A stretch of DNA of 64,000 nt. It comes from Solibacillus sp. FSL W7-1464. Lineage in GTDB: Bacteria > Bacillota > Bacilli > Bacillales_A > Planococcaceae. The first letter of the stretch is position 1; each line of letters starts with the position of its first letter. Positions 1 through 9,057 of this stretch are shown here, piece by piece. Below the pieces are notes generated by a model, which did no database searches, had not been told where the DNA came from, and worked only from the letters and a program-made list of their open reading frames with translations. A program made the translations under genes and the position numbers. Where the stretch lies: NCBI RefSeq assembly GCF_038004425.1, contig NZ_JBBORC010000001.1:3861167-3925166 (forward strand), read 5' to 3'.

Positions 1-600
1 GGTTTATTCTTTGCAATTTACAAAAGCGGTATTTCTGTATCCGACCTGTCACCCCAGCTTATTTTAGAGCTTGCCCATAACAATCTAACTATCGTTATTT
101 TAGTAATGATGTTATTAATGTTCCTGCAAAACTTATTTACATTTATCCCGTTAATTTTAGTCATCACGATTAATATTGCTTTGTTTGGATTTTGGCGCGG
201 TTATTTATTTAGTACATTCAGCAGTGTTATTGGTAGTACATCAATTTTCCTTTCCATCCGCTTTTTTTTCGCAAATTTATTCACTTCAGATAAACTAAAA
301 AAATATGAGCAGCAAATTAATCAAAACGGCTTTCTATTTGTTCTTTCAGGGCGTATTTTGCCATTCCTTCCTACGAATTTAATTAACATCGTATCCGGTT
401 TAAGCAAAATGAAAATATCGTATTTTATCTCAGCTACTACAATTGGCAACATGATTTACGGACTTGTATTAGCCTCTGTTTCATATGGAATTTTCTCTGT
501 CTCCCAGCAATATAGACAACTGTTTTATGTGCTTATTGCAATTGCCGCCATTATCATTGCGGTCCGATTCATTAAAAAGCAGCGTACAAGCAGTATTTAA
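1..600 (+). CDS. TVP38/TMEM64-family membrane protein (5' end outside window)
   Basis: The frame is open from base 1, so the gene begins to the left of the window; about 199 residues are visible. They form several hydrophobic helices. The segment around IGSTSIFLSIRFFF, followed by a basic stretch and then GRILPFLPTNLINIVSGLSKM, fits the SNARE-associated/VTT domain of the TVP38/TMEM64 (DedA-like) family, whose members act as membrane lipid or solute transport proteins. The residue pattern G-R-x-x-P-x-x-P is typical of the family. An internal ATG pair at 106 has no convincing Shine-Dalgarno sequence, so I treat the upstream residues as part of the protein. A terminator follows directly. The substrate cannot be read from the sequence. 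Confidence 0.8.
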   Translation, partial: GLFFAIYKSGISVSDLSPQLILELAHNNLTIVILVMMLLMFLQNLFTFIPLILVITINIALFGFWRGYLFSTFSSVIGSTSIFLSIRFFFANLFTSDKLKKYEQQINQNGFLFVLSGRILPFLPTNLINIVSGLSKMKISYFISATTIGNMIYGLVLASVSYGIFSVSQQYRQLFYVLIAIAAIIIAVRFIKKQRTSSI

Positions 601-629
601 AAAAAGAAGGTATTGCACCTTCTTTTTTG
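601..629 (+). terminator. Intrinsic terminator after the TVP38-like gene
   Basis: An 8-bp stem (AAGAAGGT at 604-611 with ACCTTCTT at 617-624) has a 5-nt loop and runs into a T tract. It begins at the stop codon of the gene. Confidence 0.8.
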
Positions 630-647
630 TGTTAATGAGGCAACAGC

Positions 648-1238
648 CTAAGTATTCTTCCTTTGAATAAAGGAGATAATATTAATATATAATGCCGTCA
701 TTTCTTCAGGAGTCTTGTCTAAATTATTTTGAACCCATTGTTCAATTAATCCTAAAAAAGCAGATGTGATAAAGGCTAAAAAGTATTCCATCGGGACATT
801 TAAATTTGCGGTGAAGCGTTCATTCCCCTCCAGATTTACACGCACCTTTTCTGAAAAGGCTGCTCTAAACCGTAGATGAAAACCCGCTCTACCATGTTCA
901 CTTAAAAAGATTTTTAAAAGTGGTGCCTGCATTTTTATCGAATTAAATAATGAGGATGCTAATTGTTCCTGTCCTTTTTCAAACGTATGTGTAGATGAAT
1001 AGTTCGATTGCAATTCATCAATATGATTCCCTAACTCTTCAAATAATTGTAATTCAATCTGATCCAGCAAATCAAACTTATCGATAAAGTGTAAATAAAA
1101 CGTTCCCCGATTAATCTTGGCTGTTTTCGCAATATCTCCTACTGTAATTGAATCGAAAGTTTTCTTTTCCAGCATCTCCATAAATGATTTTTGAATAAGC
1201 TCTTTTGTACGTCGATTTTTTTCGGTATAAACGCTCAA
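648..1238 (-). CDS. TetR/AcrR-family transcriptional regulator
   Basis: A TetR-type repressor of about 196 residues. The N-terminal helix-turn-helix (KTFDSITVGDIAKTAKINRGTFYLHFIDKFDL, roughly residues 27-58) is diagnostic; the C-terminal half is the variable ligand-binding/dimer domain. A TTG start at 1238 is preferred because GAGGGTG (1244-1250) sits 5 nt upstream; the longer ATG-ATG start at 1259 has no ribosome site. It is divergently transcribed from the ABC-2-like permease at 1369, the usual arrangement of a TetR repressor and its target exporter. A 10-bp palindrome lies in the shared promoter region. Regulation of that neighbour is inferred; the ligand is unknown. Confidence 0.88.
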   Translation of the reverse strand: MSVYTEKNRRTKELIQKSFMEMLEKKTFDSITVGDIAKTAKINRGTFYLHFIDKFDLLDQIELQLFEELGNHIDELQSNYSSTHTFEKGQEQLASSLFNSIKMQAPLLKIFLSEHGRAGFHLRFRAAFSEKVRVNLEGNERFTANLNVPMEYFLAFITSAFLGLIEQWVQNNLDKTPEEMTALYINIISFIQRKNT

Positions 1239-1333
1239 AAAAACACCCTCTTCCATCAAAATTGAACAATCTGTTTATTTTGTTGATTGCTTTGATTTCT
1301 CCTTAAATTATAAAATAAAAGCGTAATAATAAA

Positions 1334-1343
1334 CAACATGTTG
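1334..1343. promoter_or_regulatory. Palindrome in the TetR/permease divergent region
   Basis: CAACATGTTG is a perfect 10-bp palindrome 25 bp upstream of the permease start and within the 130-bp divergent region. It is a candidate operator for the adjacent TetR repressor. A weaker CAATC...GATTG inverted repeat lies at 1267-1289. Confidence 0.35.
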
Positions 1344-1368
1344 AAATTTGAGAAAGGATGAAATTCAG

Positions 1369-2517
1369 ATGAGATTATTTAAACAAAAATTAGCATGGGC
1401 TGCTCCTATTGCTGTTATATTGATTATTGCACTATTTTCGGTAAACTTATTCGCACAAGGAAATCCGCAAGTGAGAAATCTGCCGGTTGCTCTTATTGTT
1501 AATGATGAGGGCCAACACGTTGAGGCTGTTCTCGAAGCTGTTGAGCAAATGAGTGGAGGGGTAGACGGTGCGGAACCGGTTATGTCATTTACAAATGAGA
1601 AAGAAGAAAATATTGAGTCGCTTTTTGCAGATAAAAAGTATTACGCAGCACTTGTCATTCCTGAAGGCTACAATGACACATTACAAAATGCACTTACAAA
1701 TAATGAAGCTGCCAAACTGCAAATATTTATTAACCAAGGCTTTAATATGACAGGCGCAAACTTTGCAAAAACTGCTTTAAACAGCTTTGTTTCTGGAGTG
1801 AATGACCAATATTCGGCAAACTTTTTAGCACAGCTTGGTACGGAACAAATTGATGCAACGCAAGCCGCTGTTTTAGTAAATCCAATTGTTGCTGAAGAAA
1901 AAATATACAATCCTATTACAGCTTCTACTGCAAACGGCAGTGCCCCAACTTTATTGGCAGTACCGGCATGGGTAGGTGCACTAATTGGTGGTTTTATCGT
2001 ATTTTTAGCATCATCGAGCATCTTTAAGAAAGAGCTGTTAACACGTAAACAAACATTAGGCCTAATTGGCGGGCAAGTTTTATTCGGTATTATTATTGCC
2101 CTATTTTCAGGTTTCACTGTTGCAACACTTGCACAAATCGCAGGGATTAATATGCCAAACTACTTCCTGGTTGCTTTCTTTGTATCATTTGCGGCATTCT
2201 GTTTCTATTTATTAGTATCAGCTATTACAGCATGGATTGGCAAACCAGCTATTACATTATTCATGGTTGTCATGCTTTTAGGTATGGGTGTTCTTATGAC
2301 ACCACAGGAAATGCTTCCAAGTTTCTTCGTAAACTTCATTCGTCCTTGGGTACCAATTCGCTTTGCCTCTGAAGGTTTACGGGAAATTTTCTACTTCGGC
2401 AGCGGATTCTACACAGGTGCTTCCTTCAACACAATTTTAGGAATTGGTATTGCAGGTTCAGTTATTTTCTTACTGTCTATTTTCAAACCGGTAAAAGTTA
2501 AAGAACAACAAAACTAG
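1369..2517 (+). CDS. ABC-2-like / YhgE-Pip-type membrane protein
   Basis: A 382-residue membrane protein with one N-terminal transmembrane helix (about 8-30), a large extracytoplasmic domain (about 35-195) and a cluster of five or six helices in the C-terminal half. This is the layout of the ABC-2 permease and YhgE/Pip superfamily. No ATPase gene is adjacent. An ATG at 1369 is chosen because AAAGGA at 1353-1358 precedes it; the in-frame TTG at 1348 lacks a site. It is divergent from a TetR repressor and ends in a strong bidirectional terminator, so it is probably a monocistronic, TetR-controlled exporter. The substrate is unknown. Confidence 0.7.
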   Translation: MRLFKQKLAWAAPIAVILIIALFSVNLFAQGNPQVRNLPVALIVNDEGQHVEAVLEAVEQMSGGVDGAEPVMSFTNEKEENIESLFADKKYYAALVIPEGYNDTLQNALTNNEAAKLQIFINQGFNMTGANFAKTALNSFVSGVNDQYSANFLAQLGTEQIDATQAAVLVNPIVAEEKIYNPITASTANGSAPTLLAVPAWVGALIGGFIVFLASSSIFKKELLTRKQTLGLIGGQVLFGIIIALFSGFTVATLAQIAGINMPNYFLVAFFVSFAAFCFYLLVSAITAWIGKPAITLFMVVMLLGMGVLMTPQEMLPSFFVNFIRPWVPIRFASEGLREIFYFGSGFYTGASFNTILGIGIAGSVIFLLSIFKPVKVKEQQN

Positions 2518-2523
2518 CATACT

Positions 2524-2564
2524 AAAAAACGTTATTTTGCATTCTGTGCAAAATAACGTTTTTT
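2524..2564. terminator. Bidirectional intrinsic terminator
   Basis: An 18-bp perfect stem (2524-2541 with 2547-2564), A-rich on the left and T-rich on the right, lies between the convergent permease and symporter genes and can terminate both. Confidence 0.85.
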
Positions 2565-2610
2565 ATTTATTAACTAATTTCTTTAAACATTAAACTGTAC
2601 TCTCAATTTT

Positions 2611-4278
2611 TTATTCTTTCGATGATCCGTCATTTAAATAAACTTCACCGTCTTTATAAACCATTTGTTCCGGATAACGCAGGTTAATAACTGCATCTTG
2701 AAGTTCTTGTGAAGGAGCCCGTGTTGAAAGCGAAACAATAATATTAGTAGCGAAGGCAGCAATTGCTCCGAAAATACCAGCACCAGTATCAATAATGCCT
2801 AATATCGTAAAGCCACCATACTTCGCGCTAAAGATATAAATAAGTGTTACCGCTAAACCGACAAGCATTCCCGCTATTGTTCCTTTTGCATTCGCACGTT
2901 TCCACCATACACCTAAAACGAGTGCCGGGAAGAAGGTACCTGTTGCAAGCGCAAATGCCCATGCAACAATTTGAGTAATGGCACCAGGTGGGTTTAATGC
3001 AATAATTCCAGCTAATAGTGTTGCAACAACAATTGAAATACGACCTATTAACAGGCGTTTTTGTTCAGATGCTTGTGGATTGATGATGCGATAATAAATA
3101 TCGTGTGCAAATGATGAGGAAATAGAAATCATTAAACCACCAGCTGTAGATAAGGCAGCTGCCATTGCGCCTGCTGCCACAAGTCCAATAACAAATACAC
3201 CCAGGTTTGCGATTTCAGGTGTAGCCATTACGACAATATCGTTGGCAATCTGCAGTTCAAGCCATTGAAGAATACCGTCACCATTCGTATCGGCTATCCC
3301 TAATTTCCCTGTATCAATCCATGATTGCGTCCAAGCCGGTAGTTCAGCAATTTTATTACCAGCAACTTCCGTCATTAAAATAAAGCGCGCAAAAGCTGCA
3401 TAAGCTGGTGCACTAAAATATAATAGCCCGATAAACACTAATGCCCATGCACCTGACCAACGAGCCGCCTTCATTGTACCTACTGTATAAAAACGTACAA
3501 TTACATGCGGAAGTCCAGCTGTACCACACATGAGTGTAAACATAAGAGCTAAAAACTGCCACTTAGTTCCGTTGGTGAAAGGTGCAAAATACTCCGAAAT
3601 ACCGAGCTCCCGGTCGAGTTCACCCATTTTCGTTAAAATTTCACCATAGGAAATCCATGGTAACGGATTACTAGTCAAATGGAAGGACATAAAAATAACA
3701 GGTACTAAATAGGCGATAATTAAAATGATGTATTGTGCTACTTGAGTCCAAGTAATACCTTTCATACCACCAAATGCGGCATAAAATGCAATAAGCACAA
3801 CGCCGATCATTGTTCCTATTTTCGCATCAATTTCAAAGAGACGTCCGATTACTACACCAGAACCCGATAGCTGACCGATTGAATACGTGAAGCTTATAAT
3901 AATTGTACATAGAGCTGCTATTATTAGTGCTGCTTTACTATTAAAACGGTCTCCTATAAATTCAGGCACGGTATAGCGGCCAAATTTACGTAACTGAGGC
4001 GCAAGTAATATCGTTAAAAATAAATAACCGCCAGTCCATCCCATAATATAAGCCAACCCGTCATAGCCAAGTAACATGATCGTACCAGCCATCCCGATAA
4101 AGGATGCTGCACTCATCCAGTCTGCCCCAATGGCCATACCATTAAATATCGGTGGCACACCACGACCGGCAACATAGAAGTCCGATGTTTGTTTAGCAGT
4201 ATTATAAACGGCAATCCAAATATATAAAGCAAATGTAGCCAGTATAATTAACATTGAAACTATAAATTGAGTATCCAT
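2611..4278 (-). CDS. Sodium:solute symporter, large subunit (SSS family, acetate-permease-like)
   Basis: 555 residues with about 13 hydrophobic helices. The SSS-family signature is clear: DFYVAGRGVPPIFNGMAIGADWMSAASFIGMAG near the N-terminus and SYTIPEFIGDRF-like residues (RYTVPEFIGDRF) near residue 100. An insertion around residues 300-345 (LGIADTNGDGILQWLELQ) resembles that of the VC_2705 subfamily, which always pairs with a small DUF4212 subunit. That small subunit is encoded 16 bp upstream. A ribosome site GGAGGGAGGT precedes the ATG. It probably imports a short carboxylate such as acetate with Na+; the substrate is inferred from family only. Confidence 0.88.
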   Translation of the reverse strand: MDTQFIVSMLIILATFALYIWIAVYNTAKQTSDFYVAGRGVPPIFNGMAIGADWMSAASFIGMAGTIMLLGYDGLAYIMGWTGGYLFLTILLAPQLRKFGRYTVPEFIGDRFNSKAALIIAALCTIIISFTYSIGQLSGSGVVIGRLFEIDAKIGTMIGVVLIAFYAAFGGMKGITWTQVAQYIILIIAYLVPVIFMSFHLTSNPLPWISYGEILTKMGELDRELGISEYFAPFTNGTKWQFLALMFTLMCGTAGLPHVIVRFYTVGTMKAARWSGAWALVFIGLLYFSAPAYAAFARFILMTEVAGNKIAELPAWTQSWIDTGKLGIADTNGDGILQWLELQIANDIVVMATPEIANLGVFVIGLVAAGAMAAALSTAGGLMISISSSFAHDIYYRIINPQASEQKRLLIGRISIVVATLLAGIIALNPPGAITQIVAWAFALATGTFFPALVLGVWWKRANAKGTIAGMLVGLAVTLIYIFSAKYGGFTILGIIDTGAGIFGAIAAFATNIIVSLSTRAPSQELQDAVINLRYPEQMVYKDGEVYLNDGSSKE

Positions 4279-4294
4279 GAATTACCTCCCTCCA

Positions 4295-4597
4295 TTAGTG
4301 ATTAATCATATTGTTTGCGCCTATTTCTTCATTTCGTGCTTCACTAATCCCATACTTTTTATCAATTTTGTCCCCAACAATTGCATTTACAAAGAGTAAT
4401 ATAATGAAAGTAAGCAAGGCTCCAATTGCCCCCATAAAATAGTGGAACGGGAATCCCAAAAACTGAACATCGGTTAATGAGTCTGCAAGCGCTACCATAA
4501 CGTAAGACACTAAAAACCAGATAGCAAAATAAACGGCCATGTACGTATTTTTCTCACGGAAATAGGCATCAGCAACTTTTTTGTCGATTTTTTTCAT
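4295..4597 (-). CDS. DUF4212 sodium/substrate symporter small subunit
   Basis: A 100-residue protein with two transmembrane helices (about 20-42 and 52-75) and charged ends. The phrase AYFREKNTYMAVYFAIWFLVSY and the following DxxxxxFLGFPFHYFMG match the DUF4212 small subunit that accompanies VC_2705-type sodium symporters. It lies 16 bp upstream of the large subunit in the same operon. Confidence 0.88.
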   Translation of the reverse strand: MKKIDKKVADAYFREKNTYMAVYFAIWFLVSYVMVALADSLTDVQFLGFPFHYFMGAIGALLTFIILLFVNAIVGDKIDKKYGISEARNEEIGANNMINH

Positions 4598-4620
4598 CCA
4601 GACCTTCTTTCTTCAAATTT

Positions 4621-4797
4621 TTATCGTAAATCAAAAATAAAAAGAATTGTTTCCTTTAAAGGAAGTGGTACTAAAATCACCTTAACAACCATTAAAATAA
4701 TAAGTCCTATTACAGGAAAGGTGAGAGCGATGAAACGTTTTTTAATTAGTCCATAAGCAAGACAGCAAATGGAGAAAAGAATGATGAACGGTAGCAA
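4621..4797 (-). CDS. Small membrane protein at the head of the symporter operon
   Basis: A 58-residue reading frame beginning with TTG at 4797 and ending in TAA at 4621. AGGGGG at 4804-4809 lies 6 nt before the TTG. The product is two hydrophobic helices (LLPFIILFSICCLAYGLI and LTFPVIGLIILMVVKVILV) joined by KKRF. It lies 23 bp upstream of the DUF4212 gene on the same strand, so it would be the first gene of a three-gene operon. I do not recognise a family. Support comes from the ribosome site, the coherent membrane-protein composition and the operon position. Confidence 0.55.
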   Translation of the reverse strand: MLPFIILFSICCLAYGLIKKRFIALTFPVIGLIILMVVKVILVPLPLKETILFIFDLR

Positions 4798-4919
4798 CTA
4801 ATTCCCCCTATGTCTCCAAGTTTTTTTTTTAATGTATGTTAAAAATGTCCAGGATAAAACGACTACAGAATAAAAAAATCATTTGAGTAGGGATAACTAA
4901 AACAGACAAGCATTAAAAT

Positions 4920-4959
4920 TAAAAACACCTAGTACGATGGTAAATCAACGTTCTAGGTG
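4920..4959 (-). terminator. Terminator-like hairpin in the 4.8-5.3 kb gap
   Basis: CACCTAG (4926-4932) pairs with CTAGGTG (4953-4959), and ACG/CGT extends the stem after one mismatch. Read on the minus strand the stem is followed by a T run (complement of 4920-4925). No gene is visible immediately upstream on that strand, so its client is unknown. Confidence 0.4.
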
Positions 4960-5094
4960 GGATTTATTAATACTATCGCGACTAAACACAGAATACATAA
5001 TTATTAAAGGTTTCACACATTACTGTGTTATATTGGAATAGTAGTAAATGACCAAATAATTTTGACACCGAAAATGTTAATTTAAGATCGTTAA

Positions 5095-5184
5095 GTCAGC
5101 ATTATTGGGTGCCAAACCCATTAGAGTTCTTCAGGAACAAAGAATTCTACCGCAGCATCTCCTAGTGAGATGCTGCCTTTTTTT
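5095..5184 (+). ncRNA. Candidate structured small RNA with its own terminator
   Basis: Three consecutive stem-loops lie in an otherwise gene-free 518-bp gap (4798-5315): TGGGT/ACCCA at 5106-5120, a 9-bp stem 5123-5131/5140-5148 with one G-U pair favouring the plus strand, and a perfect 10-bp GC-rich stem 5152-5161/5167-5176 followed by seven T residues. TTGACA at 5062-5067 with a TAAGAT-like element at 5083 (15-bp spacer, suboptimal) could be the promoter. It matches no riboswitch that I can name. The opposite strand is open for about 40 codons here, which I regard as chance. Confidence 0.4.
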
Positions 5185-5229
5185 GTTGCAGAAACAATTT
5201 TACAGTTGGTAGCAAACCAATTTAAAACT

Positions 5230-5274
5230 AAAAAGCTTAGAAGAAATTAATAGCTAATCTCCTCCAAGCTTTTT
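5230..5274 (-). terminator. Intrinsic terminator of the sulfatase gene
   Basis: AAAAAGCTT (5230-5238) and AAGCTTTTT (5266-5274) enclose an inner stem that pairs fully only on the minus strand, where four positions become G-U pairs. This fixes the direction. It lies 42 bp after the sulfatase stop. Confidence 0.75.
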
Positions 5275-5315
5275 CATGTCATTTTTTTCAAACCAATAAA
5301 TAACGGGACTTTTTA

Positions 5316-7112
5316 TTAATCCTCGCTATTTTCCATACATGAAGCAGTACCGTTCGTTGGTGTAAGCCTTTTTTGTTTACGTTGTTCTTCCAGGAGATTC
5401 ATCATTAATGATTGGATCAATTTTGTTACAATATTTGCGTGTATAGGATTTGCAAGATTTTTTCTTTCAAGAGGATCCTTAGTAAGGTTATACAGCTCAT
5501 ATTGTTCGGGCACAGGAACTGTTTTGGTTACTATTTTTGACATAGAAACAGTCACTTCTTCATTAATTGGCGTTTGACTCTGGATTTCCGTTACTTGATC
5601 TTCTACTCCGGGGTTACTCCAAAATTGCGGATTATCAAAGTATCTGGAAAATTTCCAGCGCTCCCTTTCCCTATTTTGGCCAGTTGGAAGATAAGCAATG
5701 ACTGATTCAATATGATTTGGCTGGGTAACAGAATTATACGGCTGACCAGTAATACTAACCTGAGATAGTCCTCTCGTTACATCATCATCTGTCATAAAAT
5801 AAATCGGTTCATTTACCCTTAGGAAAGCCGCTTCCCCATGTAGAAGCGGCGTTAAATCTCTTCCTACAGGTTGATGCACTTCAGTATGATTTCCTCTTAA
5901 CTCCTGCTGAATTTTCTTTGCATCAATTTTAGCCAATCCTAACAGAGTTGGCAGGATATCTACATGACTAGTCAGCATATCCGTAGTTTGCCTATTTGAA
6001 AACAATTTTGGACTATGAACAATAAATGGCACATGCGTCGCTTCTTCGTATGCGTTATACCACTTTTGAAATAATCCGCCGTGAGCACCTAATAAATCTC
6101 CATGGTCTGAAGTAAAAATAATAATTGTATTATCGTAAAATTTGCTGGATTTTAATTTATTGTATACTTTCTCCATTTCTTGATCGACTTTTTTATGAAG
6201 GGAGAAATAAAGCTGACGATAAAAAAGACTGTCTCTTGTTGGCTGGAAGGCTTTATGATAGGTCTCTTTGTAGCTTTGTTGTGCAGTTGGCTTTGTGTGC
6301 AATAATTCATCCGATGTAGGCGCAGGTGGAATAAAAGGTACAGAAGGGTCTACTTCAAAGTTGAATAACGGATGGTATTCAGTTGTCTCCCCGAACAACG
6401 TAATATCATGTGGATTTAAAAATGAAGATACTATCAGCCAAGGCTGACTTTGATTAACACGATCCGCTTCAAGTGAATGAAGTAAATCTACTACTTCTCT
6501 TGAATATACTTCATCACGCCCACTTGTTCCAATTGCAGCAGATGAAGCAGAATTACGGGGATTTGATCCATGAGGTTCTGGACCAAGCCAGCCGGAAAAG
6601 CCAAATTCGTTTAGACGATCAGATTCCAAGTAAAAGTTTTCAAGTTTTCGGTCAGGAATACCTGTATTTGAGTCGTAACTAGGCAATGCATTTTGGGTTC
6701 CAGGAATTAAAATATCCTGAGGGCTCACATGCCATTTTCCCTTCCAAAATGTACGGTAGCCTGCCGCACGAAAATAGTCCCCAAAAGTTGGAACTGTATT
6801 GGGATCTAGCCAAAATACATCCGGTTCAAATGAAGAAGCAGCAGCTCCTGTTGTTTTAGTTAGTCCATGTAATGATGGATATTGTCCCGTATACAGTGTT
6901 GCTCTACTCGGTGAACAAGCTGTGCTTCCGACATAATGGTTTAAAAACTCCATTCCATTTTCTCGTAATAATTCCTGTGTCTTTAAGTTTTCTTTACGCC
7001 ATTTTTTCAGTTCCTTATTTTCGTAAACTGTCGGAAACCTTTGTTCATCCACTATAAAGATTAGGATATTTGGTTTTGTTTCCTGTATATTCTCCTCTTT
7101 CTGCAATTCCAA
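5316..7112 (-). CDS. Type I (formylglycine-dependent) sulfatase, apparently cytoplasmic
   Basis: 598 residues. The N-terminal PNILIFIVDEQR carries the metal-binding aspartate; CSPSRATLYTGQ (cysteine near residue 66) is the C-x-P-S-R signature whose Cys is converted to formylglycine; FWKGKWHV and TSDHGDLLGAHGG supply further active-site residues. The protein hydrolyses a sulfate (or phosphonate) ester. No signal peptide is present, so it should act in the cytoplasm. A TTG start at 7112 is chosen because the run of five G (7117-7121 area) sits 5-6 nt before it; an upstream TTG at 7130 has no such site. No formylglycine-generating enzyme or anaerobic sulfatase maturase is encoded nearby. The gene is monocistronic with its own terminator. 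Confidence 0.88.
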   Translation of the reverse strand: MELQKEENIQETKPNILIFIVDEQRFPTVYENKELKKWRKENLKTQELLRENGMEFLNHYVGSTACSPSRATLYTGQYPSLHGLTKTTGAAASSFEPDVFWLDPNTVPTFGDYFRAAGYRTFWKGKWHVSPQDILIPGTQNALPSYDSNTGIPDRKLENFYLESDRLNEFGFSGWLGPEPHGSNPRNSASSAAIGTSGRDEVYSREVVDLLHSLEADRVNQSQPWLIVSSFLNPHDITLFGETTEYHPLFNFEVDPSVPFIPPAPTSDELLHTKPTAQQSYKETYHKAFQPTRDSLFYRQLYFSLHKKVDQEMEKVYNKLKSSKFYDNTIIIFTSDHGDLLGAHGGLFQKWYNAYEEATHVPFIVHSPKLFSNRQTTDMLTSHVDILPTLLGLAKIDAKKIQQELRGNHTEVHQPVGRDLTPLLHGEAAFLRVNEPIYFMTDDDVTRGLSQVSITGQPYNSVTQPNHIESVIAYLPTGQNRERERWKFSRYFDNPQFWSNPGVEDQVTEIQSQTPINEEVTVSMSKIVTKTVPVPEQYELYNLTKDPLERKNLANPIHANIVTKLIQSLMMNLLEEQRKQKRLTPTNGTASCMENSED

Positions 7113-7220
7113 ATGTTCTCCCCCTTGCAAACATTAATAATTAAAACATCTTATGTTCACAGGTCAAAAATTACGATTTACATTAGGATTAGAACTTGAA
7201 ATTTTATAATCAATCTTAGA

Positions 7221-7262
7221 AAAAAAGAACAGATAAGTCATCTGATCATGACCTATCTGTTC
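7221..7262 (-). terminator. Intrinsic terminator of the PD-(D/E)XK gene
   Basis: GAACAGATA (7227-7235) pairs with TATCTGTTC (7254-7262), with an inner GTCAT/ATGAC stem. The T run is on the minus strand. Confidence 0.75.
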
Positions 7263-7401
7263 CATCTTAAAAAAAGAGAAATTCTATTTGAATGCGGCCT
7301 ACCTCACTTTTCCTATCCTACTTTATTGTAAACACCAACCTCAATGCTTTCAGAACTGCAAACTTAAGAGGTGAAACAACTTCAAAGTTACTATACTAAT
7401 A

Positions 7402-8814
7402 TTATTTATAATTATCATCATTAATAGTTCTATTAATTATTGTATTGTCCTCTATCGCATTGTTCTCTAAGAGCGGTGTTTTAGCCTCGATATTGAGCTT
7501 TTTCAATAATTTAGCAATGGTTTGCATAGCACTTTTAGAGTTAATTTTTGCTTCTATGTAATAGATTTCACCAGTTAAAGTCGATTGGTACTCACGAATG
7601 GTAGTAAATCTTCTTCTATCCAAATGCACTGGCTGCATTGCTATTGCATAACGTTTTCCCCTATCACCGCTTCCAAGAATAACACCTTCATCAACGAGTT
7701 CTCTTAATGGAAGACCTTGTTCCTCAATCCATTGTAATGTCTTGATCCACATTTGCGGTACATTTTCACCTGTTATGACTTTTTCATTTCCTTCATGATT
7801 AATGATAATGGTTAACTCATTCCATCTTTTGTAGATAGTTCTTTGGAATAGTGGAGAGAAGTTCCATAACTCATCTACATCATTTTCTTCATCCAGGACC
7901 CAGCGTATGGTTCTGAACACATCACCGTATGTTTCTGTTACAACCATCTTTACATAATCTCTTTCTTCACTATCATCTTCGTTTGATATATTTGTAATTG
8001 CTTTAATAACATCTTCAAATCGGTCGTATATTGAACGAACCAAAATTCTCTCTTCTTCTATAGTAGCGAGTTTTTCGCGTTTATTTTTATATGGCATCCG
8101 CAACGCGTCCACATATTGTTGAATAATAGGTTTGGCATATATATTGAGGTCCGGATTAGACAAACAAGGCATTAGAACGAAGTCCACCAGTTGCTGGTAA
8201 TCGATTCCGATCCATTTGGAACTGCCAAAAGTTGCTTCATTTGATTCTTTCATTTGGCTTTTCGGGATTAGTGCAACAAGTAAAAATTTATCATCTTTAA
8301 AAGTTTCCTCAAATTTCCTTAAGTATTTATTACATTGATTTACATCCACTCTTGCATATACCTTTTGTTCTACAGCAAGGATTAATTTTTGCTCATTCGT
8401 TTTCTCTTTTTCATCAATATAATTTACTTTGAAAAAGACATCCAGCCTTCCTTTTTCATCATTTCTCTCCAATTCTTCCTCTACTTCATATATATTTAGT
8501 TTATTTATATCCTTTTCCGGGATTACCTCAGGATTTCGGAATTGATTTACATTTAGCATAGCAATATCAGTAATATCATCAATATTTTCATCCGCCGACT
8601 CTGCCACAATCATTAAAAATCTCTGAAAAGGATAATAGCCTAACATATGTCTCTCTGTCGGATTTAAAAGCCACGATAAAAATCTTGAATGCCATGTTTC
8701 AAGATGAGTTGCCCCTGCAACATGGAAAACATTTGGCCGATCAATTAAAATTTTTAACGCAACAAAATCTTTATCCATTGTTAGTTCATAAAGCATCCGT
8801 TTAAGGGATTTCAT
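7402..8814 (-). CDS. PD-(D/E)XK nuclease superfamily protein
   Basis: 470 residues. The N-terminal ETWHSRFLSWLLNPTERH is typical of the PDDEXK_4 family, and the catalytic core follows as GRLDVFFKV (D125) and LILAVEQKVYA (E149-x-K151), the D...ExK of restriction-like nucleases. The C-terminal 200 residues (WxNEL...GNEKVITGE...DRRRF) look like a separate recognition module. AGGAGGAAA at 8821-8829 is best spaced for the ATG at 8814; a GTG at 8817 is the alternative. It stands alone between the sulfatase and the cassette array. Such orphan nucleases are often defence-related, but nothing here proves it. Confidence 0.72.
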   Translation of the reverse strand: MKSLKRMLYELTMDKDFVALKILIDRPNVFHVAGATHLETWHSRFLSWLLNPTERHMLGYYPFQRFLMIVAESADENIDDITDIAMLNVNQFRNPEVIPEKDINKLNIYEVEEELERNDEKGRLDVFFKVNYIDEKEKTNEQKLILAVEQKVYARVDVNQCNKYLRKFEETFKDDKFLLVALIPKSQMKESNEATFGSSKWIGIDYQQLVDFVLMPCLSNPDLNIYAKPIIQQYVDALRMPYKNKREKLATIEEERILVRSIYDRFEDVIKAITNISNEDDSEERDYVKMVVTETYGDVFRTIRWVLDEENDVDELWNFSPLFQRTIYKRWNELTIIINHEGNEKVITGENVPQMWIKTLQWIEEQGLPLRELVDEGVILGSGDRGKRYAIAMQPVHLDRRRFTTIREYQSTLTGEIYYIEAKINSKSAMQTIAKLLKKLNIEAKTPLLENNAIEDNTIINRTINDDNYK

Positions 8815-9057
8815 CACATATTTCCTCCTGCTAATTTTGAAGTTAATAGAAAATATACCTATAAAAAAAGCTCTTTTCTAATGAAATGAAGTTACTACAT
8901 ACAATTCGAAAAAGGGACTTCACTATGGAGTAAGTTTACTATATCTACTGCTAGTGTACTAACCAAATATATAAATAAAAAAGTTAACATTACATTCTTG
9001 AAATTTAAGTAACCCTGTGATGGATAATTAATGTTCTAGGTGATTCTTTTTAAAAAA

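Noticed and set aside
5095..5230. Minus-strand open frame ending in KKGSISLGDAAVEFFVPEEL
   Set aside because: It has no start signal, lies beyond the sulfatase terminator, and a perfect 10-bp hairpin with a plus-strand T run explains the same bases better.
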